NCBI GenBank assembly: GCA_947685225.1 | Contig: CANTUV010000037.1 | Coordinates: 26,741,001-26,805,000, forward strand | Direction of reading: 5' to 3' | DNA from: Garcia nutans | Lineage: Eukaryota > Streptophyta > Magnoliopsida > Malpighiales > Euphorbiaceae | DNA length: 64,000 nt | Shown here: in pieces, positions 1 to 10,131 of the stretch | How the letters are laid out: each line of letters starts with the position of its first letter | How positions within the stretch are numbered: position 1 is the first letter of the stretch | Made by a program: the position numbers and the translations under genes | The notes under the pieces: generated by a model | Seen by the model: only the letters and a program-made list of their open reading frames with translations | Told to the model about the DNA's origin: nothing | The model's database searches: none

Positions 1-1
1 T

Positions 2-235
2 TTGATTGACAGTGGAAAGCTACCTGAGCCTGATAAGCCTAACACTAAGAATAATCCTCAGCCTAAATTTGGAAGGGCATCATCGCTTACAACTTTCATG
101 AAGAGTTTTATCTTGTCACCTTGTCATGATATGGATAGAGAAGCTGCTAAAGATGATATGCTACTAAGCAAGCTTGGACTAACTATGGATGATGAAGCAA
201 TGATCCTTGATGATGGAAAAAATCCTTGCCCTTGA
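2..235 (+). pseudogene. C-terminal gag remnant, Tat/Ogre-like
   Basis: The frame is open from the left edge to a TGA at 233-235 and gives about 77 residues. Its first residues (IDSGKLPEPDKPNTKNN) resemble the linker that follows the gag zinc knuckle in Tat-type gypsy elements; the full Tat element in this window has IQDLVDSG followed by NINTNPLPNH at the equivalent place. After that the sequence diverges into an unfamiliar tail (GRASSLTTFMKSFILSPC) and stops, with no aspartic protease motif. No start codon is seen because the gene enters from outside. It could be the true end of a short gag in a non-autonomous element or a truncated gag-pol. Confidence 0.5.
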
Positions 236-862
236 GATGTCTAAATAAATGAAGCATCTTCGACTCTAACTCAATGAACTTTCCTTAGCTTGAATGTTGC
301 TTTTCAATTTTGCTTTGTTTAATATTTAATTATAACTATCGTGTTTTTAAAATTTAAATTTGTTTGAATAAATTACTTTTATCAAAAAAAATTGTTGGTG
401 TTTGTTCATTTTGGTGTTCAACCGATGAGGAATTTAGCTTGATGTTTATAAATTAATGTGTCTAGGCATCATGACTTGAACGAATTTACTAGATGAGGGA
501 ATTTCTCTATAGCATTGAGTTGTGTATGCTTACTTAGAGAGGGCTCATGCATAATTATCTTTGTCTAGGTCCTAGTCAGTCTTAGAACATGCTTTGACAA
601 ACTTTCGAGGCGAAATTGCAACTCTGCTTAGTTAAGGGAGAGATGATCTAGGCATTGTTTGATGAGCCAGCAACTAGTATCCACCCTATTAAATATCAAT
701 CCCTAGTTGTCCCTTTGAGCCTTCATAAAATTTTAGCTTTCTTTTCATTGGCTTAAAAACCCCAATAATCTACCCTGAACTGTTGTGATACTTTTGACAA
801 GTCTTATGATCACTAAGATGAAGAGGCAAGAAGATCAAAGAAAGCAATGATAAGTCAAGATT
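236..862. other. Non-coding internal region of element 1
   Basis: AT-rich sequence without a persuasive reading frame, motif or repeat. It continues the internal region of element 1 downstream of the gag tail. Confidence 0.4.
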
Positions 863-990
863 ATGAGGATAGTTGAAGTTCTCAAGACCATAAAGATAGT
901 TGAAGTTCTCAAGACCATAAGGGTAGTTGATGTTTTCAAGACTATAAGGATAGTTGATGTTCTCAAAACTTTAAGGGTAGTTGAAGTTCC
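863..990 (+). repeat. 27-bp tandem repeat, about 4.5 copies
   Basis: Units of the form ATAAGGATAGTTGAAGTTCTC plus AAGACC follow one another with a few substitutions per copy. The period of 27 is divisible by three, so a short frame stays open through it, but the peptide (repeated IVEVLKT) is best seen as a by-product. Confidence 0.75.
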
Positions 991-1135
991 CTTAATATCT
1001 CCAATATATCAAAACAACATCAACATCAGAGTAACAAATGATTTATCCTGTTAAAGAAGATTTATATTACTCCACTCATCCATTATTGGAAGCCCAAGTT
1101 AGTACAAATAAGACAACTCTTTTAGAGCTAGAACC

Positions 1136-1290
1136 AAATAAAAAAAAAGAGAAGAAAAAGAAGAAAAGAAAAAAAGAAGGAAAAAAAAGAAAAAAGACAA
1201 AAAAAAAGAAGAGAAAAAGAAAAAGAAGAAAACAAAGAAAACAAAAGAAGAAAACAAAAAGAAAAAAAGAAAAAAAGAACCCAAAAAGGC
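1136..1290 (+). repeat. Purine-only low-complexity tract
   Basis: About 150 bases are almost entirely A and G on the + strand, mostly AAAAAGAAGA-type words. The lysine-rich and phenylalanine-rich frames on the two strands follow from the composition and are not genes. A shorter tract of the same kind lies near 1495-1555. Confidence 0.8.
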
Positions 1291-2894
1291 AGTTCAGAAA
1301 GCCAACTGAGTTCTCTTTTACCTAAAGCAGCAAAAGACTTCCATTTGGGTTATAAGGACATTTTGACTTGAATTGGTCCAACCCAATTAAAGATTCGATT
1401 AAAATCAGAGGAAAAGGAGAAAGACCATCCAGTGCTTAAAAGTTTTGTACTTGACAGTCCTATAAGGAAGAAGGACAAAATGATAAAATGCTCAAAGAAA
1501 GGAAAGAGTAAGAAAAATAAAAAGAAAGAAAAGGGAGAAGAAGAAAAGAAACAAATTTGGGTAATAAAATTTTTGCAAGGGCAAAAACTGTCATAATCAA
1601 GATCTAGATTAATGCCAAGAAGATAGAAGGAATTTGGAGTCTAGCAAGATTGCCTCCAAGCTGCCTAAAATTCAAACAAGAAATTTATAGTGTGAGGGTT
1701 TGTCCATTGTGTCACATCAGCTCCTATCTCAAAATGGCCTTCATTTAACCCATGTTCCTCATAAACCCCATTTCAAGCCTATCAAAGACCTGTTGATCTC
1801 TCTTGGTAGGTAGAGTCTATTAGTGGAGATAGTTTGGATAAGCATGCATATGAGATAGACAACATTTAAACTCAATGAGACCTTTGGCCAAGTAATGTGT
1901 ATGTGCCTATCTGAAGTGCAACAATTCTTGCTTAAATAGAAATGATTCTCGAATTTAGTGCGGTAACTAGGTTTGTCATGTTATATATATGTTAATTTGG
2001 AAAAATCAAGTCCTCAGGTACATTGACATTAATTTGGCAAAGCCAACATTTGATTGCAAAATCAAAATTCAAAAAATCAAAAAAAAATATTTTGTCATAC
2101 AAAGCCTTCAAGTTAAGGGAAGTATGTTGAAACTCCAAAGGACACATTGAGCAAAGGAAATGATTATTGGCAAGGTCATGAAGAAGCTATCAACTGACAT
2201 GCTGAAACATAGTTTGAAATAGATGAATCCCTGACTATGCTTCTTGGGGCATCCATTACTCGTGTTTTCAACATCTTGAAGATAAAAGCCATAAATGCAA
2301 AGCTTTTTATCATTCCAATGCAAGACTTGAATGAGCGTTGAAAAGGAGTCAATGAGAATACTTCTGCTGATCACCTCGATCTGTGAGTCAATGAAATCGC
2401 TATGAGTATTATCATGCATATCATGCATACATGAGCATATCACATCGCACTTTCTTGTCTTGTGTTGTCTATTCCTTGACAAATTGAATAGCAAACACCC
2501 TGCGAAGTAAAGAATCAAAAGAAGATATTGAATCAAGGGGGCATGAAAGCCTACTCGCATGTGGAAGCTCCAGTCGTTTTGCAAAGAGAAGAAATAAGTG
2601 CTTGTGCAAAAAACTACACGACAAAAACATCAATCAAAGCTTGCATGGAAAAAATCTTTAGTTTGAGCCTACACAGGGGGCAAAGTTTCTCCTTTTCAAT
2701 TTTTTGAGTTTATATACCAAATATTTTCAAACTCACTTGCAAATATTTCTCCATGCATGGGACAGGAGAAGATATGAGAGCCAACTAAAAATAACTGAAT
2801 TTTTGCAAAAAGGAAGAACAAAAGAATGGAACATTAAAACTATCAAAAGAATGAAGATGCAAAAGACAAAAGATCAGTTCATCTAAAAGAGCTG
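1291..2894. other. Non-coding internal region of element 1
   Basis: No gene is supported here. A 158-codon minus-strand frame (2108-2584) shows no recognisable domain and was rejected. The stretch resembles the anonymous region that many large plant gypsy elements carry upstream of the 3' LTR. Confidence 0.4.
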
Positions 2895-3365
2895 AAGCCA
2901 AGGTAAAGACCCGACCTCCAATGGATAAAGATCCATGTTTCAAGGGTGAAGACCCGATCTCAAAGGATGAAGATCCATATTTTCAAGGGTGAAGACCTAA
3001 TCTCAAAGGATGAAGATCCATTTACAAAGGGTGAAGACCCGAAGTCCAAAGGATGAAGATCCATTTTCAAGGGTGAAGACCCGATTTACAAGGATGAAGA
3101 TCCATTTTTCAAAGGGTGAAGACCCAATTTCCAAGGATGAATATCTAGCTTAAAGGATGAAGATCCGCTTTCAAGGGTGAAGACCCGATTTCCAAGGATA
3201 AAGATCTTGATTCGAAGGATGAAGATCCAATTTAAAAGATGAAGATCCAATTTCAAGGGTAAAGACCCAATCTCTAGGGATGAAGATCCATTTTCAAAGG
3301 TGAAGATTCGATGCTAAGGATGAAGATCCAAGGTCCAACGATGAAGATCTATTTTTAGGGTAAAG
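2895..3365 (+). repeat. Tandem array of alternating 12-bp dyads
   Basis: About a dozen units of roughly 35-40 bp. Each contains two inverted-repeat words, GGGTGAAGACCC and GGATGAAGATCC, separated by AT-rich spacers. Both words have the form stem-GAAG-stem, and the two arms change together (GGGT/ACCC versus GGAT/ATCC). Spacers vary in length and sequence, and some copies are damaged. Confidence 0.85.
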
Positions 3366-3424
3366 AACCATAATGCATAGAACAACCGGAGCAGTCAGAA
3401 TCCTCAACTGATAAAAGGTCAGTC

Positions 3425-3975
3425 AAATCCAATCCAATCTCAGGTCTAAGAATCCAATCTCGGGTCCATGTACCCAAATTAAAATCAATCTCTAGTCCAA
3501 GTACCCAAATCAAATTCATTCTCGGGTCTAAGTACCCAAATCAAATCAGTCTCGGGTCCAAGTACCCAATCTCGGGTCAAAGTATCCAAATCAAATTTAT
3601 TCTCGGGTCCAAGTACCCAATCTCGGGTCCAAGTACTCAAATCAAATTTAATCAGGGGTCCAAGTACCCATTCGCGGGTCCAAGTACCCAATCTCGGGTT
3701 CAAGTACCCAAATCAAATCATTCTCAGGTCCAAGTACCCAATCTCGGGTCCAAGTACCTAAATCAAATCAATGTCGGGTCCAAGTACCCAAATTCAATCC
3801 AATCTCGGGTCTAAGTACCCAAATCAAATCAATCTCGGGTTCAAGTACCCAATCCTGTGTTCAAGTACCCAAATTCAATCTAATCTCGGGTCTAAGTATC
3901 CAAATCAAATTCAATCTCGGGTCCAAGTACCCAAATCAAGTTCATTCTCGAGTCCAAGTACCCAAAACAAATTCA
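3425..3975 (+). repeat. Tandem array of CTCGGGTCCAAGTACCCAAAT-type units
   Basis: About 20 irregular copies of a 20-28 bp unit built on CTCGGGTCCAAGTACCC, followed by AAATCAAAT of variable length. GGGT and ACCC can pair around a six-base loop. Lengths vary from unit to unit and there are no adjacent cas genes, so this is not a CRISPR array. It ends about 80 bp before the 3' LTR. Confidence 0.85.
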
Positions 3976-4038
3976 AATAACCATCTCATCAAAAATTAAG
4001 TCTTGTTGTTTTTCACTCTCTAAAGTCTCAAATCGTTC

Positions 4039-4053
4039 AAGCAGGGGACAAAC
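4039..4053 (+). other. Polypurine tract of element 1
   Basis: AAGCAGGGGACAAAC lies directly before the TG that opens the LTR, the position expected for the plus-strand DNA primer. Confidence 0.7.
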
Positions 4054-4083
4054 TGTAGACCCTTAATTTTTTACCTAGTTCGA

Positions 4084-4160
4084 TCCAATATATTTTAATT
4101 AGTCCAAAATAATTTTTGTATTGTCCAATATATTTTAATTAGTCCAAAATAATTTTTGTT
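4084..4160 (+). repeat. 40-bp tandem duplication in the LTR
   Basis: TCCAATATATTTTAATTAGT and the following 17 bases occur twice at 40-bp spacing (4084-4120 and 4124-4160) just inside the LTR start. Confidence 0.9.
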
Positions 4161-4449
4161 ATCTTAATTAAAAAATATTTTCTTTAATATCTAATTTTTA
4201 TTAATAAAAAATAAAAAATAATATTAATAAATAAAAAATAAAAAATAATATTAATAAACAAAAAAATAAAAAAAATCGGCTTGCGGCAGTTTTTTTTGTC
4301 AGTGCAATTTTTTCGTAGCAGTTTTTTTTTCGCTAGCGAAATTTTTCCGACGCAAATTTTTTTGAAACCAAATACAATTAGGTTTCGATTTTCTTTTCTT
4401 AATTAATGTTATATTCCGTGAATAACTAGAGCTAATCAAAAAAATATTC

Positions 4450-4457
4450 TATAAATA
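4450..4457 (+). promoter_or_regulatory. TATA box of the element 1 LTR
   Basis: TATAAATA within CTATAAATAGG, about 400 bp into the LTR, is a good match to plant Pol II TATA boxes and would mark the U3/R boundary some 30 bp downstream. Confidence 0.6.
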
Positions 4458-4734
4458 GGACCAAAAAAACCACAAAAAGGGATCGAAAATTTGGAGGAGA
4501 AATTGAGACTGAAATTGAGGAGGAAAACCTTGAATCAATCGGACTTTTTTTGAGAGAGCAAACAAGCAATTCAATCCATCAAAGGCAGCAAAGCTTGTCT
4601 TTGTTCTTGTTCATCCAAGAAGTGATTTTTGCTGGAACCAACAAACGAAGGTATGAATTTCTTTATTTGTTTCATGAATTCACGGTAGCTTCATCACTAT
4701 AGATAAAAAATAATTGTTTCTGTTTCTTCAAAAT

Positions 4735-5400
4735 AAAAAAACCCTAAGAACTTTAATTTACTTTTCTAAAGCTTAAAAATCTTAATTCGTTTATTTGTTT
4801 TCCAAAATCTTAAAATTGTTATTTTTGCTTCTTCAAAATCTTAAAACCCTAATTGAACCTGTTTCTTTTCAAAATCCTAAATTTGAATCTGTTTCTTTCC
4901 ACAAACCCTAAAAACATCTTTTTTGTTTATATAAACTTTAAATCGTTTTGTTTATTTTCATAAAGTTTCATAAAATTATCAATTGTTTCTTCAAATTCTA
5001 AAACCTAATGCATTCTCCGAAACCCTAATTCTAAAGTTCTAAAACCCTAATTCAACTCCAAAACCTAAAACAGTAAACCCTAAATCCCTTAAAACCTTAA
5101 ACCCTAATTCTTCTAAACCCTAATCCTTTAAACCTTAAAACCTTACAAACCTAAAATTCAACACAGTAAATAGCTAATAGTCATAAACTTAATGTTTTGA
5201 AGTGTTCAAACTCCAATTTCATGATTTTACCACTCAAACATTAATTTGGTTAATCAAAGAACTTTATCAATCTCTTAAATTCTAAAACTTTGCTCCATTT
5301 CAATTCTTTTAAAATTTACCGTAGCTTGAACCCATGAATTCCAAAACCCTAAACACATTAAATAAATAATCTCAAATAGAAACAGTAGCCCTAATTTGAA
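4735..5400 (+). repeat. Telobox-rich stretch (AAACCCTAA) in the LTR
   Basis: About ten scattered copies of AAACCCTAA or AAACCCTAAT occur among related CCTAAA words. They are dispersed and imperfect, so this is not a tandem telomeric array. The position is downstream of the TATA box, in the transcribed leader. Confidence 0.7.
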
Positions 5401-5610
5401 TTTTTATTTGCTTTATTCAATTTTATATTTGGTTATGCTTTGATTTATTTTATATGCTTTAATTTATTTATGTTCAATGATTGGTTTATTTAATTTATCA
5501 TGGATGGATGTTTACTTTCTATTGATGTTTAATACCTTTGATGAATGATTTATTTATGATGAATGGTTATTTACTTTTATCGATTTATTTAGATTTCCAA
5601 ATGTTGTAAG

Positions 5611-5775
5611 AGGTATGTTTCCACTTGGTGGGAACCTCATTAGTTAAATATCATGTAATTTAAATTGCTTTTCTATTTTAGAACCAATGTAAAGGACATG
5701 TTTCTACCTTTCGGTGGGTGTCCTATTTAGGCACGGATTATGTAAGGACATGTTTCCATCTTCGGATGGGTGTCC
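5611..5775 (+). repeat. Three successive hairpins with co-varying stems
   Basis: Hairpins at 5611-5637, 5693-5724 and 5745-5775 share the frame AGGACATGTTT-stem-GTGTCCT. The inner stems differ but still pair: TCCAC with GTGGGA, CTACC with GGTGG, and CCATC with GATGG. The third closes a C(TTCG)G tetraloop. Confidence 0.65.
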
Positions 5776-6842
5776 ATTTATTTGTTTTGCTTGGACATTG
5801 CTTTGATATTAATATAATGATGCTTCCTTTTAAATGTTATGTGTAATATGGATAATGTTGTTATATTTTAAAAATTTTATAATATTATGACATGTAAAGG
5901 AGGCCGGTTCCAATGAACCGGGCATTGTGGGGGTGCTGGGCCATTTCTCACCTTCCCCACACGTACCCAACTTTCCAAACCCATTAGGTGGTTGGGGATT
6001 CCTTAGGAATCGAGTCATCCACCCCTTTCTTTTTCTCGGCCCGTCCGGGTGGTGACTCCATTTTCTCTGGACTTAGGTCCGTGTTCTCTAAGGCCCCGAG
6101 TCTAAACAGTGCCGAAGTTGCAAGAACCATTCCACCGGGAGTGGGGGCAAAAATCCCCGCTCACACAAATTGTAATTGCCAAAAGCTCCTCCTCGTCCTC
6201 TCTGTCACTTTTTTTTCTTTTTTCATTACCTTTTTATAGGCAATATTAGGGCACACCAGACTATAGATAATCCTAATTAACTTAAGAAAGCCTGAGCCAG
6301 TTTGAGTTCCAACATGATTAAAATTGTATGAAATAAGGCCAGCCGTGAGAGTTCATGGCGAATCGACATGGCCAAATCATCGTGAATTGGGTTGATCCAA
6401 TTGTTTTAGCTCTTGAATTGAATCAAAGTTAGTTTAGGCCTTTTTAATTGAATCCAAATTTTATTGGGACCTTTTTAATTAGAACCAAATTTAATTTGGC
6501 CCTTTTAATTAGAACCAAATTCAATCTAGGCTAAAATTAAGGATTTACAGGTCTATTAGTATTGTCATTGATTCATTTAGTTGAACTAATGATAATACTA
6601 AATATATATGTAGTGATTATAATTTATATTACAAAATCTCATACATGAACATGAATAGTAGTCGTCAAAGAAATATTATTTTAATTTATTAAGTAATGAA
6701 AATTGAGTAGTTAAAAAGCATTACTATTTATGGTTGCCTGTAAATAAAAGTAAATTTGAATTTAAAAGAATAATAAATGGTTGAGTTAATGGTGGCTGAG
6801 ACATACTAAGATGTGAGAAATATGATGATAACACTTAAAATA

Positions 6843-7122
6843 GGCCAAATACATATCTAGCCCCTTGAACTTATAGCGTTTAGTCATTTTGCATCACAAA
6901 CTTTCATTGTAACAAATTTAACCATGTACCTGTCTATTTCTTACTAACATACACTTATCCTAATGAATATTGGTCACTTTGCCCCTTATATTTGTATATT
7001 TTGTACCAAATAGATACGTTAAGAAAAACATGAGTTCAAGAGGTTATATAGTTAAATTGAAAATTCAAGGGAAAAAATTGACTAAATGAGATAAGTTCAG
7101 GGAGCTATATATGTATTTTACC
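6843..7122. mobile_element. Mutator-type MITE (280 bp)
   Basis: Termini GGCCAAATACATATCTAG and, on the other strand, GGTAAAATACATATATAG form imperfect inverted repeats of about 30 bp that continue through a TGAACTTA region. It is flanked by an exact 9-bp duplication, CTTAAAATA, at 6834-6842 and 7123-7131. A 9-bp target duplication is the hallmark of the Mutator superfamily. No transposase is present. Confidence 0.8.
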
Positions 7123-7346
7123 CTTAAAATATTATAGAATATGCCTGTGATGATATGGTTAGTAAATTCATGAAATGATTATGCACGATTGTGTGGCATG
7201 GTAAGAAGTGAGATGCAAGTACTTATTTTAATATATCATAATTTTGCATGTTTTTTATTTGACTTGGTGACATGCAAATATGCTTGAAAATGGAAAACCA
7301 TACACACATGTTAATCAAACTACTAGAAAAAAATAATAACACCAAT

Positions 7347-7579
7347 GGAGAAATTATATGGTGCAATGGTGATTCCAACTAGGATGCCTAGTTGGAATGA
7401 CAAACTATTTAAATTATAATAAGTGGTGATATTTTTTCAAAAATATACCCTAAAATCTCTCCAGGTAAACCCTTTAATTTTTTAGTGATAAAATATAAAA
7501 GATTTGTGATTATCCAATTAGTTTTCCATTCCAACTAGGATGACTTATTGGAATCACCATTGTCATATGTAATTTATCC
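7347..7579. mobile_element. MITE-like element with inverted-repeat ends (about 233 bp)
   Basis: The left end GGAGAAATTATATGGTGCAA matches the reverse complement of the right end (GGATAAATTACATATGACAA), and the match continues through AATGGTGATTCCAA. The left arm also contains the dyad ATTCCAACTAGG/CCTAGTTGGAAT. I could not find a convincing target duplication, so the superfamily is open. Confidence 0.6.
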
Positions 7580-7803
7580 ACCATATTGATTAATAAGGGA
7601 AAAGCCAATAAACAATAGGTGATTTAAGGTGGTAATGGACATATACTTAAATAATGAGTAAGTGCAGTCACAATTATGTTGAAGGTGCAAGCATATGAAT
7701 CACTATGTTAATAGGTGTAACTAATGATTATGGTTGGAGATTAAATTATAGAATTAAATAATGTGCTTGGAATATATTTAATTGTAATTTGGAAAAGAAG
7801 TTG

Positions 7804-8138
7804 TGTAATATCCTAAAGTATGCCCTAGAAGTTTTGATATTAATGTTGTAATTGTATTGAATGTATATGTTAAATTTTAAAGAGAAGAGAATTTTAAAGG
7901 GGAAGTGTATATGTTGTGTATATGTAAATATATACAACATATATACAAGTCAATTGTGTTGGTCAAAGGAAGAAGATATTTAGTTATTTTTAATTAATTA
8001 AGTTAATTAGTGGAAAATGGAAAATTAAAATGAGTGAAAGAGATTAATTTGGATTATTTAATATTATAATTGCTTGGAGGAGGTTTAAAGAAAGGAGTAT
8101 TTGACTTTGGTTTCTTCATTTTCTCTTTCATTTCTTTC
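7804..8138 (+). repeat. Left arm of a 335-bp terminal inverted repeat (U3 start)
   Basis: This arm matches the reverse complement of 12356-12689 with only two substitutions that I can see. It stops abruptly inside the reverse transcriptase frame, so the junction was made by recombination or template switching. Confidence 0.85.
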
Positions 8139-9181
8139 AACTGCTCAAAGCTAGCTTGACACTGATCCGTCCACACAAATCTAACTTCCTTCCAAATTAA
8201 TCTGGTGAGTGGAGTAGCTATCAAAGAAAAACTTTTCACAAACCGTCGGTAATAGCCTGCCAAACCCAGAAAACTTCTAACTTCAGTTACAGACTTTGGT
8301 GGACTCCAATTCAAAATAGCTTCAACTTTACTTGGGTCAACTCTTATACCATCTACTGAAACTATATGACCCAGAAAAGTCACTTGGTCAAGCTAAAATC
8401 ACACTTTGACAGCTTAGCATACAATTGCTTCTCTCTCAAGATCTGCAACACAATCCGCAAATGTTTATCATGCTTCTCTTCATTACGTGAATACACTAAG
8501 ATATCATTGATGAAAACTACCACAAATTGATCCAGATAGGGCCTAAACACCCTATTCATCAAATCCATGAAAGCTGCTGGTGCATTCGTCAACCCAAAAG
8601 GCATTACTAAAAACTCATAATGCCCATACCCGGTGCGGAAAGCTGTCTTAGAAACATCTTCAGCTTTAACCCTTAACTGATGGTACCCGGATCTCAAATC
8701 AATCTTGGAAAACATTGAGGCTCCCTTCAATTGATCAAAGAGATCATCAATCCTAGGCAAAAGGATATTTATTCTTGATAGTCACTTTATTCAATTGCCT
8801 ATAATCAATACATAACCTTATAGTACCATCCTTTTTCTTCACAAACAACACAGGAGCTCCCTAAGGAGAAACACTAGGGCGAATAAACCCTTTATCCAAC
8901 AACTCTTGTAACTGCACCTTCAACTCTCTCAATTCAGCAGGTGCCATTCTATAAGGAGTGATAGAGATGGGAGTGGTACCAGGCAATAGATCGATACCAA
9001 ATTCAACCTCTCTCTCAGGGGGTAACCCTGGCAACTCCTCAGGAAACACATCCGAAAAATCTGCAACTGTGGTGATATCATCAAGTTGAGAACCCCCTAC
9101 TCTAGTATCCACAACATGAGCAAGATAAGCATCACACCCTTTTCTAATCAACCTTCTAGCTGTTACAGCTGAAACAAACAA
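8139..9181 (-). pseudogene. Reverse transcriptase remnant of element C
   Basis: Read leftwards from 9181 the frames show the region before RT (DVFPEELPGLPPEREVEF), the RT entry (FIRPSVSP), the palm (FSKIDLRSGYHQLRV, VMPFGLTNAPAAFMDLMNR) and the connection (FLGHIVSVDGIRVDPSKVEA, VRSFLGLAGYYRRF). These are signatures of Tekay/Del chromoviruses. At least two frameshifts separate the pieces (around 8860-8760 and 8380). The catalytic FIDDILVYS box reads FINDILVYS, so one of the two metal-binding aspartates is lost. The frame ends at 8139, where the inverted U3 copy begins; RNase H and integrase are missing. Confidence 0.85.
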
Positions 9182-9652
9182 GGATGCAAGTCACTAGATA
9201 CCATCACATCTCTACCATCACTGGTTCTCAAGGTGACACTCTTCTTTTGACAATCTACCATAGCTCCATGCTTAGACAGCCAATCCATACCTAAGATCAA
9301 ATCATATTCTTTAAAAGGCATTTCAATTAAATCTCCAAGAAACTCTTTACCTTGCACCACAACTGCACTATCTCGGTGCACCTTACTAACAACTACACTA
9401 TGTCCTAAAGGATTTGTCACCAAGACATCAAATCCTAAGGATTCTGAATGCAATTCAGACATAGGCAATATGGATGCACTAATATATGAATGAGTAGATC
9501 CTGGATCAATCAAAGCAAGTACTGAAATGCCAAATAAAGAAAATGTACCCGCTATCACTGCTGAAGCATCTGGCTGCCTCTGCATCACATACACCCTCTA
9601 AGAAGATCCAGCTTCATCGGGCCTACTGCCTCCGGATGATGATCCTCCTCTC
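9163..9652 (-). pseudogene. Aspartic protease remnant of element C
   Basis: A 143-residue open frame (9594-9163) contains ALIDPGSTHSYIS, the retropepsin active-site region in the DPG(S/T) variant common in plant chromoviruses, then EYDLILGMDWLSKHGA and VDCQKKSVTLR, both standard for this protease family. The frame shifts before the RT region. To the right of 9652 the sequence jumps into LTR sequence where gag and the zinc knuckle should be, so the protease has lost its upstream partner. Confidence 0.8.
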
Positions 9653-10131
9653 TAACTACAATAACAATATGCTTCTATGCAATGCCAATGTAACACATTT
9701 CAACAATTAATATAATATTCACAAATGATATTTTTATATTGTTTATAAGACTTCATTTCATTATTTTATTCATTTATTTCATCACTTATAATTTGCATTG
9801 ACACAAAGACACATATGGGCCCAAAAGACACTAATATGTTATTCAAAGTTCAGAGTTACTGCTTTGGTCCAATATCATATTCATCAAGCCCGTAGGCGAT
9901 ACACATATATCTCTATCCATGGATAGGGTAATAGACCCAGTCTCTTGGACCTCAACCCTGCTAAACTTGAGGAGATCCTCAACCCGGCTAGACTGTTACC
10001 TGTTTTTGAGGCTTACGACCCGGTCTTTTCACCCCAAAAACATCACATTTCACATTTATCATTTCACATTTTTCAACTAGAATCGGCTTACGACCCGGTC
10101 TTTTCACCTATCCAGTAATTCATTGGCATGG
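9653..10131 (-). repeat. Partial LTR copy, left member of a 478-bp direct repeat
   Basis: It repeats 10396-10871 with roughly ten differences by eye, from CTACAATAACAATATGCTTC to ATTCATTGGCATG. It abuts the protease pseudogene, in place of gag. Confidence 0.85.

Larger units (their letters stand above)
1..6549 (+). mobile_element. 3' part of a pol-less LTR retrotransposon (element 1)
   Basis: A gag-like tail, about 3.8 kb of mostly non-coding sequence with three tandem arrays, a polypurine tract and a 3' LTR follow one another on the + strand; the left half lies outside the window. Nothing resembling protease, reverse transcriptase or integrase lies between the gag tail and the LTR. This fits a non-autonomous gag-only (TR-GAG-like) relative of the Tat/Ogre gypsy group, or an element that lost pol by deletion. 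The lineage call is inference. Confidence 0.6.
4054..6549 (+). repeat. 3' LTR of element 1 (2,496 bp)
   Basis: It opens with TGTAGACCCTTAATTTT and closes with AAAATTAAGGATTTACA, near-perfect terminal inverted repeats with TG and CA ends, and a polypurine tract precedes it. It contains a TATA box near 4450, a leader-like stretch rich in AAACCCTAA, three hairpins near 5611-5775 and a GC-richer segment at 5900-6180. The matching 5' LTR is outside the window, so the target duplication cannot be checked. Confidence 0.75.
6550..7803. other. Anonymous AT-rich host DNA with two MITEs
   Basis: No coding sequence is visible between the end of the element 1 LTR and the start of element C. Two MITE-like insertions are listed separately. 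The rest is AT-rich and could be old LTR debris. Confidence 0.5.

Noticed and set aside
1038..1325. Lysine-rich frame (and phenylalanine-rich frame opposite)
   Set aside because: Product of the purine tract.
2108..2584. 158-codon minus-strand frame in element 1
   Set aside because: No domain, start context or homolog I recognise; composition is that of surrounding non-coding sequence.
3425..3975. Possible CRISPR array
   Set aside because: Unit and spacer lengths vary, spacers are themselves repetitive, the context is a plant retroelement and no cas genes exist.
4735..5400. Possible interstitial telomere
   Set aside because: AAACCCTAA words are scattered and not in tandem; they lie in an LTR leader.
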